Counted from the stretch's first letter, positions 28,346-37,414 are shown. The stretch: 64,000 bases of DNA from Deltaproteobacteria bacterium (GCA_013151635.1 JAADHV010000127.1:1-64000); one strand, 5' to 3'. Translations and numbers: made by a program. Notes: generated by a model not told the origin, from the sequence alone.

Positions 28346-29062
28346 CTAAGTTTTTCCTTTTAATTTTTCCTGCATTTTGTTGTTAAAGCGTTTTACATGA
28401 TCCATGATAATGCGGGAGGCTGCCTTGCCGTCGTTAATTCTCATGGCATCAAGGAGCCTCTTAAAATCTGTCAGGTTTTCAAGGGTTCTTTTCTTGTTCA
28501 TGGGAAGGTATTCTTCATAATACTTATGAATATTGTCATGGATGCTTTTCTGCACAAACTGGAACACAGGGTTCCGGGTCATAATGCCGATATAGGTGTG
28601 CATTTCTTCATCGGTTTTAAGAAAATTTTCCCAGTCGTGTTCTTTATAATAAGCTTTTGCCTTGTTATAAAGCGTTTCCAGCTCCCTGATATCTTTTTTT
28701 GTGGCACGTTGGGCAGCAAGTTCCACAAGGCTGCCCTCGATTTTTATCCTAAATTCTGAAATATGTTCAAGGCTGACTTCTCCTGAACGGATTAAAAGAG
28801 CCAGGGATTCAGCAATGGGCTCGGTATCAATGCGCTTGACAATGGCACCGCCTGAAACGCCAAGTTTGATTTCAATTAGGCCTTTTTGCTCAAGCACCCT
28901 TAAGGCTTCCCTTAAGGTTCCGCGGCTGGTGTTAAACATATCTTTTAATTCCCTTTCCGGCGGAAGTTTTGTGCCGGGGGAAAGTTTGCCGCTTAAAATG
29001 GCATTTTGTATTTGTTCAACCACATCCTGAAATACCCTGCTTTGCTTTGCTTTTTTAAACAT
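28346..29062 (-). CDS. GntR/FadR-family regulator
   Basis: A 238-residue regulator: N-terminal winged helix (LSPGTKLPPERELKDMF and TSRGTLREALRVLEQKGLIE, about 25-70) and a C-terminal all-helical FCD ligand domain (about 90-225) with its usual acidic and histidine metal-site residues. It lies between the dehydrogenase genes and the aminotransferase on the same strand, 22 bases after the FAD subunit. The perfect TGGT-N3-ACCA dyad upstream of the operon (32354-32368) is the type of site this subfamily binds, so it probably represses its own operon until a substrate acid or amino acid binds. Confidence 0.9.
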   Translation of the reverse strand: MFKKAKQSRVFQDVVEQIQNAILSGKLSPGTKLPPERELKDMFNTSRGTLREALRVLEQKGLIEIKLGVSGGAIVKRIDTEPIAESLALLIRSGEVSLEHISEFRIKIEGSLVELAAQRATKKDIRELETLYNKAKAYYKEHDWENFLKTDEEMHTYIGIMTRNPVFQFVQKSIHDNIHKYYEEYLPMNKKRTLENLTDFKRLLDAMRINDGKAASRIIMDHVKRFNNKMQEKLKGKT

Positions 29063-29084
29063 TGACGGATCCCTGGAGGTTTTC

Positions 29085-30251
29085 CTATTTAAATTGTTCT
29101 ATTCCGGTAAAGTCTCTATATAAATTAAAACATTTTAAAACATCTATATCATCTTCTGTCAATTTACAAGTAACAATTCTTGATAGTAATTCTCCTAACC
29201 CGGGTCCCAACATGTAACCCTGGCCGCACATTCCAACGGCATTAATGAAATTAGGAAATTTTTTTGTTTCCCCGATAATGGGGAACCCGTCAGGTGTCAT
29301 GGGGTATTGCCCCCTCCAGGTTCTCCTGACTTTAAGATTGGCAAGCTTTGGAAAGAGTTCCACCATACGTTTTGCCACCTGGGGGAGGAATACGGATGTG
29401 GACTTACTGGCGGTTCCCTTGATCAGGTGCATTGGTGTCAGGCAGAAAATTACCTGGCCTTCATTGTTCTGATAAAAATAAAAATTGGCTGAATCCTCTG
29501 TGGCAGGATCATGGCAAGGCCTTAAATCAACAATCATCGGGCCGAAAAATCTTTTTACCGGTTCTGTTATAGCGCCTTCGTGGCTGTCGGGCTCCACAGG
29601 TAAATCAAGCCCGATTAATTTGCCCATCGCGCGGGCATAATTGCCTGCGGCATTTATGACTTTGCCAGCTTTGTACTCGCCCTTGTCTGTTTTGATTTTT
29701 ATTTTTTTTTCACCTGAAATAATTATAGCCTTGACTTTTTCTCTAAATTTATACCTGGCACCATATTCGAGGCTTTTAAAATAAAAAGCGTTGATGGCTA
29801 AAAGAGGAGAAGCACTGCCGTCTTTAGGAGAGTATGTGGCACCTTTAAGATTTTTTTTGTTAATTCCCGGAACTATTTCAAGATATTCTTCCGGGGTGAG
29901 CCAGTCAATATCCAGGTTAAAAGATTTTTGAACTTTCATTAACTCCTTTAATTTTTCAGCATCAGCGTCAGTATAGGCAGGAAAACTGTATCCATTCTGA
30001 ATCCAGCCGATATCATCGCCATGAGTCTCTTTCCAGGTGGAAAAGATTTCAATACTTTTATGACAGGTGGTGATTTTCCCTTTATCAGAGTGGGTGGCCC
30101 TGATGCCTCCGATGGCTTTTTTGTTCTGGCCCTGGCCAGGGGAGGCTTTGGCATCAATGACCAGAACCTTGATTTTATTTCGGGCAAGCGACATGGCAGC
30201 AGGGACTCCAACAGAGCCTGCACCGATAATGATTACATCATAATTTTTCAT
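29085..30251 (-). CDS. FAD-dependent amine/amino-acid oxidoreductase (DAO family)
   Basis: A 388-residue flavoprotein of the D-amino-acid oxidase / sarcosine oxidase beta family. The N-terminal dinucleotide fold is VIIIGAGSVGVPAAMSLARN, with NAAGNYAR midway and MCGQGYMLGPGLGELLS at the C-terminus binding FAD. It starts in a TAATG overlap with the stop of the larger Fe-S subunit, so the two form a complex like HcnBC, opine oxidase or hydroxyproline dehydrogenase. It would oxidise a secondary or primary amine and pass electrons to the partner's Fe-S clusters. Substrate not readable. Confidence 0.88.
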   Translation of the reverse strand: MKNYDVIIIGAGSVGVPAAMSLARNKIKVLVIDAKASPGQGQNKKAIGGIRATHSDKGKITTCHKSIEIFSTWKETHGDDIGWIQNGYSFPAYTDADAEKLKELMKVQKSFNLDIDWLTPEEYLEIVPGINKKNLKGATYSPKDGSASPLLAINAFYFKSLEYGARYKFREKVKAIIISGEKKIKIKTDKGEYKAGKVINAAGNYARAMGKLIGLDLPVEPDSHEGAITEPVKRFFGPMIVDLRPCHDPATEDSANFYFYQNNEGQVIFCLTPMHLIKGTASKSTSVFLPQVAKRMVELFPKLANLKVRRTWRGQYPMTPDGFPIIGETKKFPNFINAVGMCGQGYMLGPGLGELLSRIVTCKLTEDDIDVLKCFNLYRDFTGIEQFK

Positions 30252-32323
30252 TATTGACCTCCATTGGCAAATTTGCCCAGGGGAACTTCAACGTAAAGAG
30301 GGCGCCTGACATTGTTGACAACATCTTCTCCGGCTATTTTTTCTGCCCGGAAGATCTGGTTCATCAGGTTCTTGCAGGTCTTCTGGCCGCAGGGCCCCAT
30401 GCCGGCCCTTGAAATGGCCTTGATCTGGTTCATATCTGTAATGCCTTTCCTGACAAGGTTTCTTACCTGGCCTGCTGTTACTCTTTCACAAAGGCAGACC
30501 ATCTCGTCATTCTGGATATGGTCAAGGGGGATTTTTTTTGTCATTTGCCTTGTCACCGCTTTTTCCTGGATGGTAAAGGCCACAGCTTTTTTAGCAATAT
30601 TTTTTGGTACCCGTACCCTTACAATCCAGGTTTTATTGCTGCCCTTTGTTGCTCTGGCACCAAGTGCCTTATGCGTGCCCAATGGGTTCCCATCCACATC
30701 CGCAAGTGCTATTTCATCTTCTTTTTCAACCTTTATATTGGATATTTCATATGGGAGAAAGACCACAGGGTTGTCCTTGTCTTTCCTGTAATCCACAAGA
30801 GTGATGGCAAGGCCCGGGCATATGGCCAGACATTTCATGCATCCTTTGCATTTGCCGTCAAACCTTGGCCGTCCCTTTATTGGATCTCCCTGCATATTGA
30901 TTGAGCCTTCAGGGCAGACCGTACTGCATGGATTGCAGGGGATTTCCTGTTTGCAGTGAATTACAGGAAAGATTCCTTCTTCTGTGTCAGGAACCTCAAT
31001 TTTTTGAACAGGTCCGGGAAGGGATTTGAGGACCTCAGCTTTTTTATACCAGGTGTCAGGGATGTCTTTTACACCTGGTTTAAAGTGGCCAACTATTTTT
31101 AATCCTGCAATCCGGCCGTTGAACATGGCGGACGATGCTTCTGCAATTTCACCGGCATCGCCTGCTGAAAACACTTTGATGCCGGCAGATTCGGCCTCAC
31201 TGGTGAACTCTGAAACAGACTCAAGACCCACGGCAATCAAAATAGTGTCACACTCAAAGGTTTTGTTGGTGCCATCAATGATCTGAAAATTTTTATCGAT
31301 TCCGGCAATGGTGACGGAAGAAACAGATTCAAGGCCATTGGCAGAGACAATGGAATGGGATGTGTATATGGGAACGCCAAGCCTTTTTAGTTTGTCTTCA
31401 TGCACCTTGTACCCGCCGCATTCAGGAAGGGCTTCACAAAGGCCCACAACCTTAATGCCTGCCTGCAATGCATGATATCCGGCAATAATGCCGACATTGC
31501 CGCCTCCGACAATAAAGAGTTTTTCAGCGGGTTTGACAAGATCCCGGTTTGCAAGGGTCTGGAAAGCACCTGCGCCATATACTCCCGACAATGAATTGCC
31601 TTTGAATTGTAAGAATTTTTCCCTGGCACCGGCTGCATTTAAAATCAGTTTCGGGGTGACAATTTTATATGTTTGATTTTTGAGAATGCCAACTTTCTTA
31701 TCGTCAAATATATAAAGGGCTGTGCTGTTTTTCCATACATCAATATGCGTACTGTTCTCAACTTTGAGGGCCAGCATACGCCCGATATCCATGCCGCGCA
31801 TACCAGCATGGGAGTCTTCTTGTGAACCGAAAAATTTATGGGTCTGCAAGACAAGTTTCCCGCCAAGTTCATCCTTGTCGTCCACAAGGATTGTGTTTAT
31901 TTTGTGTTCTTCCAACTGGATGGATGCTGACAACCCTGCCGGGCCCCCGCCGATTATGAGTACATCCGTGTCTAAATGTTCGATATCACTGATGTCTGGA
32001 TTTTCATCTGCTGAGGGAAGACTGGGCAGGCCTTCAACACTTTTGACAATCATGTTTTTTTTGACACCTGTCATGCACGCTTTTACCGGAACTCCATTGG
32101 CAATGACCGTACATTTCGCACACTGGCCGTTGGCACAGAAAATTCCACGGGCAGAGCCGTCTTTATGGTGATGCCCGAATATTTTTATATTGTTTGCAAA
32201 AAGTGCGGAAGAGATCATCTCGTCCTTTTTTGCCTTAAGTTTTGAGTTGTTCCAATAAAAAGAAACGGGTTCTTTTTTTAAAACATCTAAAACCGGGTGG
32301 GTGTTGATTCTATTATCCGTCAT
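30251..32323 (-). CDS. Fe-S/FAD/NAD oxidoreductase subunit, multi-cluster fusion
   Basis: A 690-residue protein with, in order: a Fer2-type [2Fe-2S] domain (CANGQCAKC plus a later Cys, about residues 60-85), a two-dinucleotide-fold pyridine-nucleotide reductase (IIGGGPAGLSASIQLEE and IVGGGNVGIIAGYHAL), a two-[4Fe-4S] ferredoxin region (CNPCSTVCP and CKGCMKCLAICP, about 475-530), and a C-terminal BFD-like [2Fe-2S] domain (CLCERVTAGQ, CGQKTC). HcnA/HcnB or OoxA-type subunits normally carry fewer clusters; the added ferredoxin fits an anaerobe that sends electrons to a low-potential pool. First gene of the operon, AGGAG six bases before ATG. Confidence 0.88.
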   Translation of the reverse strand: MTDNRINTHPVLDVLKKEPVSFYWNNSKLKAKKDEMISSALFANNIKIFGHHHKDGSARGIFCANGQCAKCTVIANGVPVKACMTGVKKNMIVKSVEGLPSLPSADENPDISDIEHLDTDVLIIGGGPAGLSASIQLEEHKINTILVDDKDELGGKLVLQTHKFFGSQEDSHAGMRGMDIGRMLALKVENSTHIDVWKNSTALYIFDDKKVGILKNQTYKIVTPKLILNAAGAREKFLQFKGNSLSGVYGAGAFQTLANRDLVKPAEKLFIVGGGNVGIIAGYHALQAGIKVVGLCEALPECGGYKVHEDKLKRLGVPIYTSHSIVSANGLESVSSVTIAGIDKNFQIIDGTNKTFECDTILIAVGLESVSEFTSEAESAGIKVFSAGDAGEIAEASSAMFNGRIAGLKIVGHFKPGVKDIPDTWYKKAEVLKSLPGPVQKIEVPDTEEGIFPVIHCKQEIPCNPCSTVCPEGSINMQGDPIKGRPRFDGKCKGCMKCLAICPGLAITLVDYRKDKDNPVVFLPYEISNIKVEKEDEIALADVDGNPLGTHKALGARATKGSNKTWIVRVRVPKNIAKKAVAFTIQEKAVTRQMTKKIPLDHIQNDEMVCLCERVTAGQVRNLVRKGITDMNQIKAISRAGMGPCGQKTCKNLMNQIFRAEKIAGEDVVNNVRRPLYVEVPLGKFANGGQ

Positions 32324-32353
32324 ATTTTCTCCTGATGTACAATTTCCCTATAT

Positions 32354-32368
32354 AATGGTTAAACCATT
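32354..32368. promoter_or_regulatory. GntR-type operator
   Basis: AATGGTTAAACCATT is a perfect 15-base palindrome with the TGGT-N3-ACCA core known from FadR/LldR-type regulators. It lies 31 bases before the first gene of the dehydrogenase operon and just downstream (minus-strand sense) of a TTGACA at 32379-32384. The GntR gene in the same operon is the obvious ligand. Confidence 0.65.
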
Positions 32369-32401
32369 CGACGTTATTTGTCAATAATATTTTTTGTAAG
32401 A

Positions 32402-32587
32402 TCAACTTGTTTTTCCCTTTAGCCCTGGCAACCCGCAGCGAAGATAACGATATAACCATTTTCTAAGGGTTTCACCACTCAGGGTAATATGGGAACCGTC
32501 CGGGTGGACGTATCTTTGCCAGGATGCTTGGTCAAGCATCTCCCCAAAACGCAGCCCATTAGCATCCCGATGCAAAAGAGGCCCTGA
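32402..32587 (-). pseudogene. Transposase N-terminal remnant
   Basis: Reading the minus strand gives a 61-residue frame bounded by stops on both sides, with PLLHRDANG at the start, then SWQRYVHPDGSHITLSGET, LRKWLYRYLRCGLPGLKG at the end. This matches the N-terminal helix-turn-helix of rve-type (IS481/Mu-like) transposases, where the pattern is PLLHRD, a proline/serine-rich turn, TLxRWLYRYRxGGLxGLxP. The catalytic DDE domain is missing and the frame has no start codon or ribosome binding site, so this is a fossil. Family assignment rests on recall of the pattern only. Confidence 0.5.
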
Positions 32588-32830
32588 CTATTGGCAGAAA
32601 TGCATGCAGCAGTATTGAAAATGTTTTATTGGGGCATAAATCATTATCACATCGGTAACGAGGATGAAAGGCATCGGGCGGTTCTTGCTGTCTGATTTAA
32701 AAACGATTGATTTTCTTATTTTTCAATACCTGATTTTTTTCACGTTGGTAATGTAACTTGAGAATTTATGCGGTATTTTGGGGATATTAAAGCGACTCTC
32801 TACAATTACAAACCCCAATTGATATCCTTA
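32588..32830. other. Intergenic stretch, no gene seen
   Basis: Between the transposase remnant and the stop of the PEP-synthase-like gene. It may hold further decayed transposase sequence, but I see no open frame, hairpin terminator or promoter I can support. Confidence 0.4.
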
Positions 32831-35398
32831 TCAGCTTTTTTCACTGTAAGGCTCATCTTCCTGATCATAAAATTTTTTGACATAATATTCAACTGTATTT
32901 TCATTTTCAAGGGACAGATCAAGCAATCTTGTCATGCCAAGCATTCTCCCTGCTGTATAAAGGCTATGTTCAATTATTTGTGCATCTTCTGCTTTTATCC
33001 TGGCCTTTAAAAAATCTTTATTTATATTGGTCTTAAATCCCACTCTTTTTAAAATTCGGGAGATAAGCAAAATCCTTAAGTTTTTTTTCCGTGCATCTGC
33101 TGCACCGCCTTTGAAGGAAATCGTGATATGATTGAGGTATGGGTCGTCTGAAAGATAGGAATCCAGAGTAACATAGTGATACCCCATACTAAGACTCAAA
33201 TTCAGGTATTCCGGGGTTACCACGGCATAGCTTTTTGTATCGTAGCTTACGTTTTCTAAAGCAGGAGTTCTCGTCATTGCTGCGAAAATACCTCCCGCAT
33301 CAGCCATCCGTTCCGGTCCCCTCCAGGATATACTATGTGAATTCATACCACTCCACAGGGCCTGGAATGGCCTGCATACAATTGACTTGGCGCTAATCAG
33401 CTTTTGCTTGGGATAGGTTTGGATATCTTCAAATAAATTCAAAAGGCAGATGCTCAAGGGAAGGTCTGTCTTAACCTGATAAACATTTTTTATTTTTCCA
33501 AGAAAAGTCTTGTCTTTTAAGGAGAACATTTCATTTAATGCTGTCTCATGACTGAACCTTATGATATCGTGCCAGCTCTGACAAGCCCCTTCTTTAAAAT
33601 TAGCAGATCTAGGATCAGTCAGGTGCAGTGGAAAGATAAGTTCGGCAAGTCTTTTTAGCATGCGGTATGATTCTGTACGTTCCACATTTATGGAAATTGG
33701 GTCAATGATGATGTCATTATCCAAAATTTCGTTAATGATGCCTTTGTATATAACTCCCCTGTTAGCATCAACAGTTATTTTCTGGCCATTTTCTAAAATT
33801 GAAAATATATCGGGAACCCTCACAACGCAGGGTATTTTGAATTCCCTGACCACTGAGGATATATGATCAGTAAGATTCCCTTTTTCTACAATAACGGCTG
33901 TTGCTTTTTGAAAGGCCCCTATATACTGGAGTGAAGAATTTTTTAAAACCAGAATACCGCCTTTAGAAAATTCAGAAAGGCTGTGAATATCCGTGGCCTT
34001 AAAAACCAGCCCGGCTCCCACCCCCGCAGCAACTGACTGAGCCTTGTCAGAAATGACAGGAGCATGGACTTCCTGGGTTGAGGCTTCCCGCCTTGTGTTG
34101 AGATGTAAGGGCCTTGTCTGCACGATAAATAGTCGATCCTGTTCATCAAAGCACCACTCTATATCCTGAGCATATTTATTATGTTTTTCAATAAGCATTG
34201 CAGCCTGTCCAAGCTTATGCAGCTGATTCCCTGTCAGGCAGGGCTTGTTTCTTAATTCTTCAGGAACAATACCATGCCCTACACCACCATGTTTCAATTG
34301 TTTCAAAAAAATTTCTTTTTGAACGATCTCCTGTCTGGCTATGCTGAAGTCAGGAGTGCGTTTAAGGATATAGGTGTCAGCCGAGACTACACCCTCAACC
34401 AAAAGTTGCCCAAGCCCCCAAATTGCTGAAATAACAATTTCTTGTTTATCAGGTCGAACCGGATCCGTGGTATAAAGGACTCCAGAGCATTTTGCGTTAA
34501 CCATTTCCAAAAAACCGACACTCATATCGACATCGTCTGACCGAATGCGTTTCATCCTTTGATAAAGAATGCTGCGTGTATTATATTTACTGGCCACCAC
34601 GGACTTGTACTCTTCTAAGAGTTGTTCTGTTGGAATATTAAGAGTGCTGGAAAATTGTCCAGCAAAGGAATGTTCAAGGTCTTCACCTATGGCACTGCTG
34701 CGCACAGCCCAGAAAATGGGTCGGTTATATTTTTTTTCTATTTCTTCGCTCTCGCGACAGATAATATGAGCGATTTCAGCCGGAACCGGGGCATTTTTAA
34801 TTAATTTTTTTATTTTTGTCTCTGCAGCAAGAAGTTCATGGCTTTTGTTGACTTCAGTCTTACGTAAAATATTGGAAATTTTTTCAGACAGATCATTATA
34901 ATCAGCAAATTGAGTATAAGCACAGGCAGTAAGGCCAAAGCCGTCCGGTATATGCAGATCACATTTGTTTTTTAGTTCTCCTAAATTGGCCATTTTACTG
35001 CCGACTTTATCAATAAATTTTGTTGTGATTTTATCCATGGGAATAATGATAGGGGTGTAAATGGGATCTTTGCTGCCAGTTATGATTTCACGGACATCTT
35101 TTTCCAGGTCTCCAAAGATTTGAAACAAATGCTTATAATCTTCACCTGCCAAGGCTGAAAGGTCAAAGAGTATATTCTTGGTCCTTCGAGTCAAATTTTT
35201 AATCATGCCTTTAAGATAGGGGATACTGATTAATTGCTGATTATAATATTTATTTTCTAATTCAGTCATGAGATCAAGAGCATGCTCATTTTCTGTGAGC
35301 AGATCTAAAAAAGCTTTGTATCGCAATTGAAGACTGTTTTGAAGTTCGCTGTTATTGTTGGTTATTTTTTGTTGTAGCTTTTTCCAAAATTTAATCAT
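32831..35398 (-). CDS. PEP-synthase-like protein without the TIM barrel
   Basis: An 855-residue protein. After a helical N-terminal region (about 1-110) comes a pyruvate-phosphate-dikinase ATP-grasp domain (DGFGLTACAY; WAVRSSAIGEDLEHSFAGQFSS; VQTRPL near its end) and a swivelling phosphohistidine domain (GILVLKNSS, then KGNLTDHISSVVREFKIP, whose His matches the catalytic residue). The C-terminal about 300 residues contain GYHYVTLDSYLSDDPYLNHITISFKGGAA-like sequence and lack the GTNDLTQ and CGE motifs of the PEP/pyruvate TIM barrel, so ordinary PEP synthase activity is unlikely. It overlaps the receiver gene upstream by four bases, pointing to a shared signalling or phosphotransfer role. AAGGA precedes the ATG. 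Confidence 0.75.
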   Translation of the reverse strand: MIKFWKKLQQKITNNNSELQNSLQLRYKAFLDLLTENEHALDLMTELENKYYNQQLISIPYLKGMIKNLTRRTKNILFDLSALAGEDYKHLFQIFGDLEKDVREIITGSKDPIYTPIIIPMDKITTKFIDKVGSKMANLGELKNKCDLHIPDGFGLTACAYTQFADYNDLSEKISNILRKTEVNKSHELLAAETKIKKLIKNAPVPAEIAHIICRESEEIEKKYNRPIFWAVRSSAIGEDLEHSFAGQFSSTLNIPTEQLLEEYKSVVASKYNTRSILYQRMKRIRSDDVDMSVGFLEMVNAKCSGVLYTTDPVRPDKQEIVISAIWGLGQLLVEGVVSADTYILKRTPDFSIARQEIVQKEIFLKQLKHGGVGHGIVPEELRNKPCLTGNQLHKLGQAAMLIEKHNKYAQDIEWCFDEQDRLFIVQTRPLHLNTRREASTQEVHAPVISDKAQSVAAGVGAGLVFKATDIHSLSEFSKGGILVLKNSSLQYIGAFQKATAVIVEKGNLTDHISSVVREFKIPCVVRVPDIFSILENGQKITVDANRGVIYKGIINEILDNDIIIDPISINVERTESYRMLKRLAELIFPLHLTDPRSANFKEGACQSWHDIIRFSHETALNEMFSLKDKTFLGKIKNVYQVKTDLPLSICLLNLFEDIQTYPKQKLISAKSIVCRPFQALWSGMNSHSISWRGPERMADAGGIFAAMTRTPALENVSYDTKSYAVVTPEYLNLSLSMGYHYVTLDSYLSDDPYLNHITISFKGGAADARKKNLRILLISRILKRVGFKTNINKDFLKARIKAEDAQIIEHSLYTAGRMLGMTRLLDLSLENENTVEYYVKKFYDQEDEPYSEKS

Positions 35399-36462
35399 TG
35401 ATTATTCCTTGAGTTAAAAGTTTGCTCTAAGATGGCTTTTTTGACACTTTGATGCAAGGCTTTTAAATCAAGTGGCTTTGGGAAAAAAGCAAAAATGTTA
35501 TCTCGGATATTTATGATTGATTCTTCCGAAGAAGGCATGAAGCTGACCATGATGATCGGAGTCTCAGGAGACAGCCGTTTAAGCAGATGAACTATTTGAT
35601 CTCCACTCATATTATCCATCATAAGGTCTGTGATAACAATATCAAATTGGGTGTATTCCAAACGCTGGCATGCAATTAAAGGATCTACACAGGCCTCAAC
35701 CTCATAGCCTTTCTTATTGAAAAAAACCTTGAGCAGGTCACATATGGCAGGATCATCATCAATAACCATGATGCTCGCTTTTTTGTTCATTAATTCGTCT
35801 TCCTTTTGCCGCAGGGTCTTCAGAAGTCCAACTTCCCGTTTTCTGGTAGGCAGGTAATAATAAATTCCGATAATAACCATAATACCGCCTAAAAGCAGGA
35901 TACTTGCATCCAATACCGTCCACCAGCTAATGCCGAAGTAGCGGATAAGACCGGTGGCCAAGGTTATAAAAGCCACCCCGGTCCTGATAAAAGCCAAGTC
36001 AGTCCTGGCCTTGGCCAGAAGATTTCGCTGCTGGGCCATGATAGTTCTTTTTTCCGACAGGAATGAACGTCGTCTAGCCAAGACTGTTCTGATCCTGGCG
36101 AAGCCGCTGCGTTTTTCTGATAATTCAGTGCGTTTAACAGAGGCCTTGGTTCTCTTTTTCCCAAATAAATTGCTTCTTTCAGCCAGGATATTACGTTCTT
36201 CAGCTAGGAGAGTTCTCTCAATGGCATATTTTGTCCCCAGTAAAGGAAGCATATCTTTAAAAGATTCAGTCTTGATAATCTCCTGGGTAATTTCCTCTAA
36301 GTCACTTGTCAGATCATCTATATATTCCTTGCGCGCAGCAAGAGTTTGACTCAGCAGGGAAGAATATTTTTCAGTCAGCGTTCCTTTGTCTTTTAACGCC
36401 AATTCGAGAGGCTTTAAAATTGCCAGTCTTTTTTTTTCTATTTCAGACTCGTATTTGGACAT
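35395..36462 (-). CDS. Arg-heptad / DUF202-like / receiver protein
   Basis: About 355 residues. A helical N-terminus (1-80) leads into a striking 7-residue periodicity from about 83 to 160: Arg recurs at every seventh position (one exception) in the pattern R-T/S/N-x-x-L/A-A/S-x. The last units, ARTDLAFIRTGVAFITLATGL, match the start of a DUF202 (YidH-like) membrane domain with two helices (about 160-205). A receiver domain follows (about 228-350, IDDDPAI; VITDLMMDNMSG with the phosphoacceptor Asp). So a membrane-tied receiver. Start at 36462: AGGA lies seven bases upstream; an upstream GTG at 36534 lacks a site. It overlaps the PEP-synthase-like gene. Confidence 0.75.
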   Translation of the reverse strand: MSKYESEIEKKRLAILKPLELALKDKGTLTEKYSSLLSQTLAARKEYIDDLTSDLEEITQEIIKTESFKDMLPLLGTKYAIERTLLAEERNILAERSNLFGKKRTKASVKRTELSEKRSGFARIRTVLARRRSFLSEKRTIMAQQRNLLAKARTDLAFIRTGVAFITLATGLIRYFGISWWTVLDASILLLGGIMVIIGIYYYLPTRKREVGLLKTLRQKEDELMNKKASIMVIDDDPAICDLLKVFFNKKGYEVEACVDPLIACQRLEYTQFDIVITDLMMDNMSGDQIVHLLKRLSPETPIIMVSFMPSSEESIINIRDNIFAFFPKPLDLKALHQSVKKAILEQTFNSRNNQ

Positions 36463-36579
36463 TTTTTTCCTGTCAGGGGTGAAAGTAATGTTTATAATAT
36501 GATGGATAGTAACCGGACATTTTTTTATATCCACCAGATCTTCCTCTTATCCTATTTGAATTGTTTTTGAGAACCGATA

Positions 36580-37059
36580 CTACCATTTTTTAAAACTCGA
36601 TTCACGCATGCCCGCCGAAAAGGACACCGTGTAATAAAAACAGGGAACCTCTTTTTGACTGGCATCTTTCAGGGCCTGGTCGAATAACGCTGGCAGCTCG
36701 TGAGGCTCCGGTGGATGACAGGTAAAATCACCACCGGTTGCAGAGACAGCCCCATCCCTGATTATGCCTGGGGTTAAAGCTTCATCTTTTGCAACAATAT
36801 ATTCAAGTTTGCAGGTAATTTTTTTAGATAATTTAAACTTTCCCTGCTCGATAATCTCAATAAGTTTCTGCCATGCAATTTGCTGTTGCTTGAGTTTCTC
36901 CTGGTCTGAGATCTTATGTCCACCGATGGTGATACCCTGGAGGAATGTTTGGAGTTCTGGAAAAGTAAAAGGCATTTCTTCCAGGTATTGGAAATCATAA
37001 ACAAGTTGGGCAAACATCTTTTTAGCAACAAAAACAGCCTTTTTTATATTCTCTTTCAT
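36580..37059 (-). pseudogene. Truncated Fic-family protein
   Basis: The 159-residue product matches the N-terminal half of Fic/DOC proteins: PFTFPELQTFLQGITIGGHKIS, then VAKDEALTPGIIRDGAVSATGGDF and PPEPHELPALFDQALKDA. The family's catalytic HxFx(D/E)GNGRxxR motif, expected about 40 residues after this point, is absent; after KDASQKE the sequence turns into an unrelated tail ending SSFKKW. So it cannot AMPylate and is probably a broken gene, although the frame is open with a good AAGGGA site. It lies in a region with transposase remnants at both ends, which explains the loss. Confidence 0.65.
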
Positions 37060-37180
37060 ATTTCCCTTATGTGTTGTGCCAAAATTTTAGCAGGTATGCG
37101 CTGTTTTTTCTTCTGCCCGATCCTGGTTCATGATTTTTACTAAAAAAATTTTCGGGTTAATCCCAAAATAGTAATAAAGG
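37060..37180. other. Short intergenic stretch
   Basis: Between the truncated Fic gene and the transposase-like remnant. No gene, hairpin or clear promoter seen. Confidence 0.35.
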
Positions 37181-37375
37181 GTGTTGAAATCAATGCATAT
37201 TTTTCAAAAAAATATCAGACGATTGGCAAAAAGGCAATTGAAATATAATCATCTTCACTGGAAAAAAATGAAAAAGGAATTGTTCAAACAAATCATGGAT
37301 GAAGTGATGAAAGATTATGATTCTTTTCAGGCCGTAAATGTTCCTATAGAAGCGCTTGTCGGGATTGAAGATTAA
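37181..37375 (+). pseudogene. Probable transposase N-terminal fragment
   Basis: A frame of about 60-64 residues starting with GTG at 37181 or ATG at 37193. FQKNIRRLAKRQLKYNH, then KKELFKQIMDEVMKDYD and VPIEALVGIED look like the extreme N-terminus of a transposase family seen in deltaproteobacteria. After the stop, SPKGYSPAHRE is readable, which fits a later part of the same protein type, so the gene seems to have lost internal sequence. Family name uncertain; it could instead be a small hypothetical gene. Confidence 0.4.
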
Positions 37376-37414
37376 ATGTCCCCAAAAGGGTATTCTCCGG
37401 CCCATAGGGAGAGC

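Noticed and set aside
32391-32590. A riboswitch in the structured-looking leader of the dehydrogenase operon
   Set aside because: The segment reads as a transposase N-terminal remnant on the minus strand and lies upstream of the likely promoter, so it would not be in the leader.
32831-35398. Calling the protein PEP synthase (ppsA)
   Set aside because: The pyruvate-binding TIM barrel motifs are not found in its C-terminal part.
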